A stretch of 6,239 nucleotides of DNA, taken from an uncultured Clostridia bacterium (GTDB taxonomy: Bacteria; Bacillota; Clostridia; Christensenellales; Borkfalkiaceae). The translations under genes and the position numbers were made by a program. Below, piece after piece: positions 6,059-6,239 of this stretch (within the stretch, counting starts at the first letter, position 1; each line of letters begins with the position of its first letter). Below the pieces are notes generated by a model. That model worked only from the letters and a program-made list of their open reading frames with translations. It was not told the origin of the DNA and searched no databases. The stretch is taken from NCBI GenBank assembly GCA_947176445.1, contig CAMWQK010000054.1, positions 1 through 6,239 of the forward strand, written 5' to 3'.

Positions 6059-6108
6059 GTCGGAAAGCGTAGCGCGAATTGACTTCGCGCGTAAAGCGCT
6101 TTCACGAC
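6059..6108. other. Main stem-loop of repeat copy A
   Basis: Read on the minus strand it has the same three stems as copy B: GTCG/CGAC, GAAAGCG/CGCTTTC and GCGCGAA/TTCGCGC. The middle stem has a C-G pair where copy B has T-A. The inner stem and its 5-nt loop are identical in both copies. Confidence 0.75.
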
Positions 6109-6180
6109 CGCAGCAACTCACGGAAATTCTTTTCATTATGATCCGCCTTCCACGCATGAGCGTAGCCCGTGGAGCGAATG

Positions 6181-6239
6181 CTGTCTCTTATACACATAGC
6201 CGCGCCCACGAGACTAGGCATGATGTCGTATGCCGTCTT
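6181..6239 (+). other. Illumina Nextera adapter and i7 index (sequencing artefact, not genomic)
   Basis: 6181-6197 is CTGTCTCTTATACACAT, the Tn5 mosaic-end part of the Nextera adapter. 6205-6214 is CCCACGAGAC, the adapter's next block. 6215-6222 is TAGGCATG, which I recall as Nextera index N706. 6223-6239 is the P7 tail ending TATGCCGTCTT. I count four mismatches over 59 bases (6198, 6199, 6203, 6225), as expected from low-quality read ends. Annotate nothing biological here. Confidence 0.97.

Larger units (their letters stand above)
6026..6174 (-). repeat. Dispersed structured repeat, copy A (upstream of the flippase gene)
   Basis: Read on the minus strand, this 149-bp block matches 2049-2196 from CTCCACGGGCT to GCGGAA. 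Here it lies in the same orientation as the downstream gene, while copy B is antisense to its gene. It ends 8 nt before the flippase ATG. Six further bases (6175-6180) separate it from adapter sequence, so any counterpart of the enclosing inverted repeat seen at copy B would lie off the contig. I see no convincing promoter between it and the flippase gene. Confidence 0.85.

Noticed and set aside
1..6180. CRISPR, prophage, toxin-antitoxin, defence island or biosynthetic cluster
   Set aside because: All recognisable genes are conserved housekeeping genes. No direct-repeat array, integrase, transposase or tRNA gene was seen.
6181..6199. Tn5/IS50-type mosaic end, suggesting a transposon
   Set aside because: It continues into the Nextera adapter, index and P7 tail, so it is library preparation sequence and not a resident transposon.

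Overview
This is a GC-rich stretch from what looks like a Gram-positive (Firmicutes, probably Clostridia) chromosome. The evidence is a 637-residue Gram-positive-type GyrB with gyrA apparently following it, a SpoVB/YabM-like flippase directly upstream of a YabN-type methylase-MazG protein (the same pair as yabM-yabN in Bacillus subtilis), strong AAGGAG-type ribosome binding sites, and an extended -10 promoter. The species cannot be named from this sequence. All genes lie on the minus strand, so transcription runs from high to low coordinates.

Layout in transcription order. 6239-6181 is not genomic: it is an Illumina Nextera adapter with an i7 index, so the contig really ends at about 6180. 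6174-6026 is one copy (A) of a structured 149-bp repeat. 6017-2386 is a compact three-gene run, flippase, mazG/yabN-like and dusB, with overlapping reading frames (59 and 17 nt) and a rho-independent terminator at 2312-2280. 2240-2209 carries two tandem extended -10 promoter candidates. About 2202-1978 is a long gyrB leader, almost all of it made of a second copy (B) of the repeat in the opposite orientation. 1977-64 is gyrB, and 47-1 holds the first 15 codons of a gene that is probably gyrA.

The genes are core housekeeping: envelope lipid-linked precursor or polysaccharide export, nucleotide-pool cleaning, tRNA dihydrouridine modification and DNA supercoiling. I see no defence, phage, toxin, CRISPR or secondary-metabolite system. 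The part not explained by known genes is the repeat. Its two copies differ at about 25 positions, yet in the two best hairpins every stem difference is compensated on the opposite arm (four covarying base pairs, none broken). In the gyrB leader it is enclosed by a further 16-bp inverted repeat. This points to selection on a folded RNA or a cruciform-forming DNA element. Because the copies lie in opposite orientations relative to their genes, and the contig breaks at one of them, I read it as a dispersed multicopy element and not as a gyrB-specific riboswitch. All alignments and foldings were done by eye.
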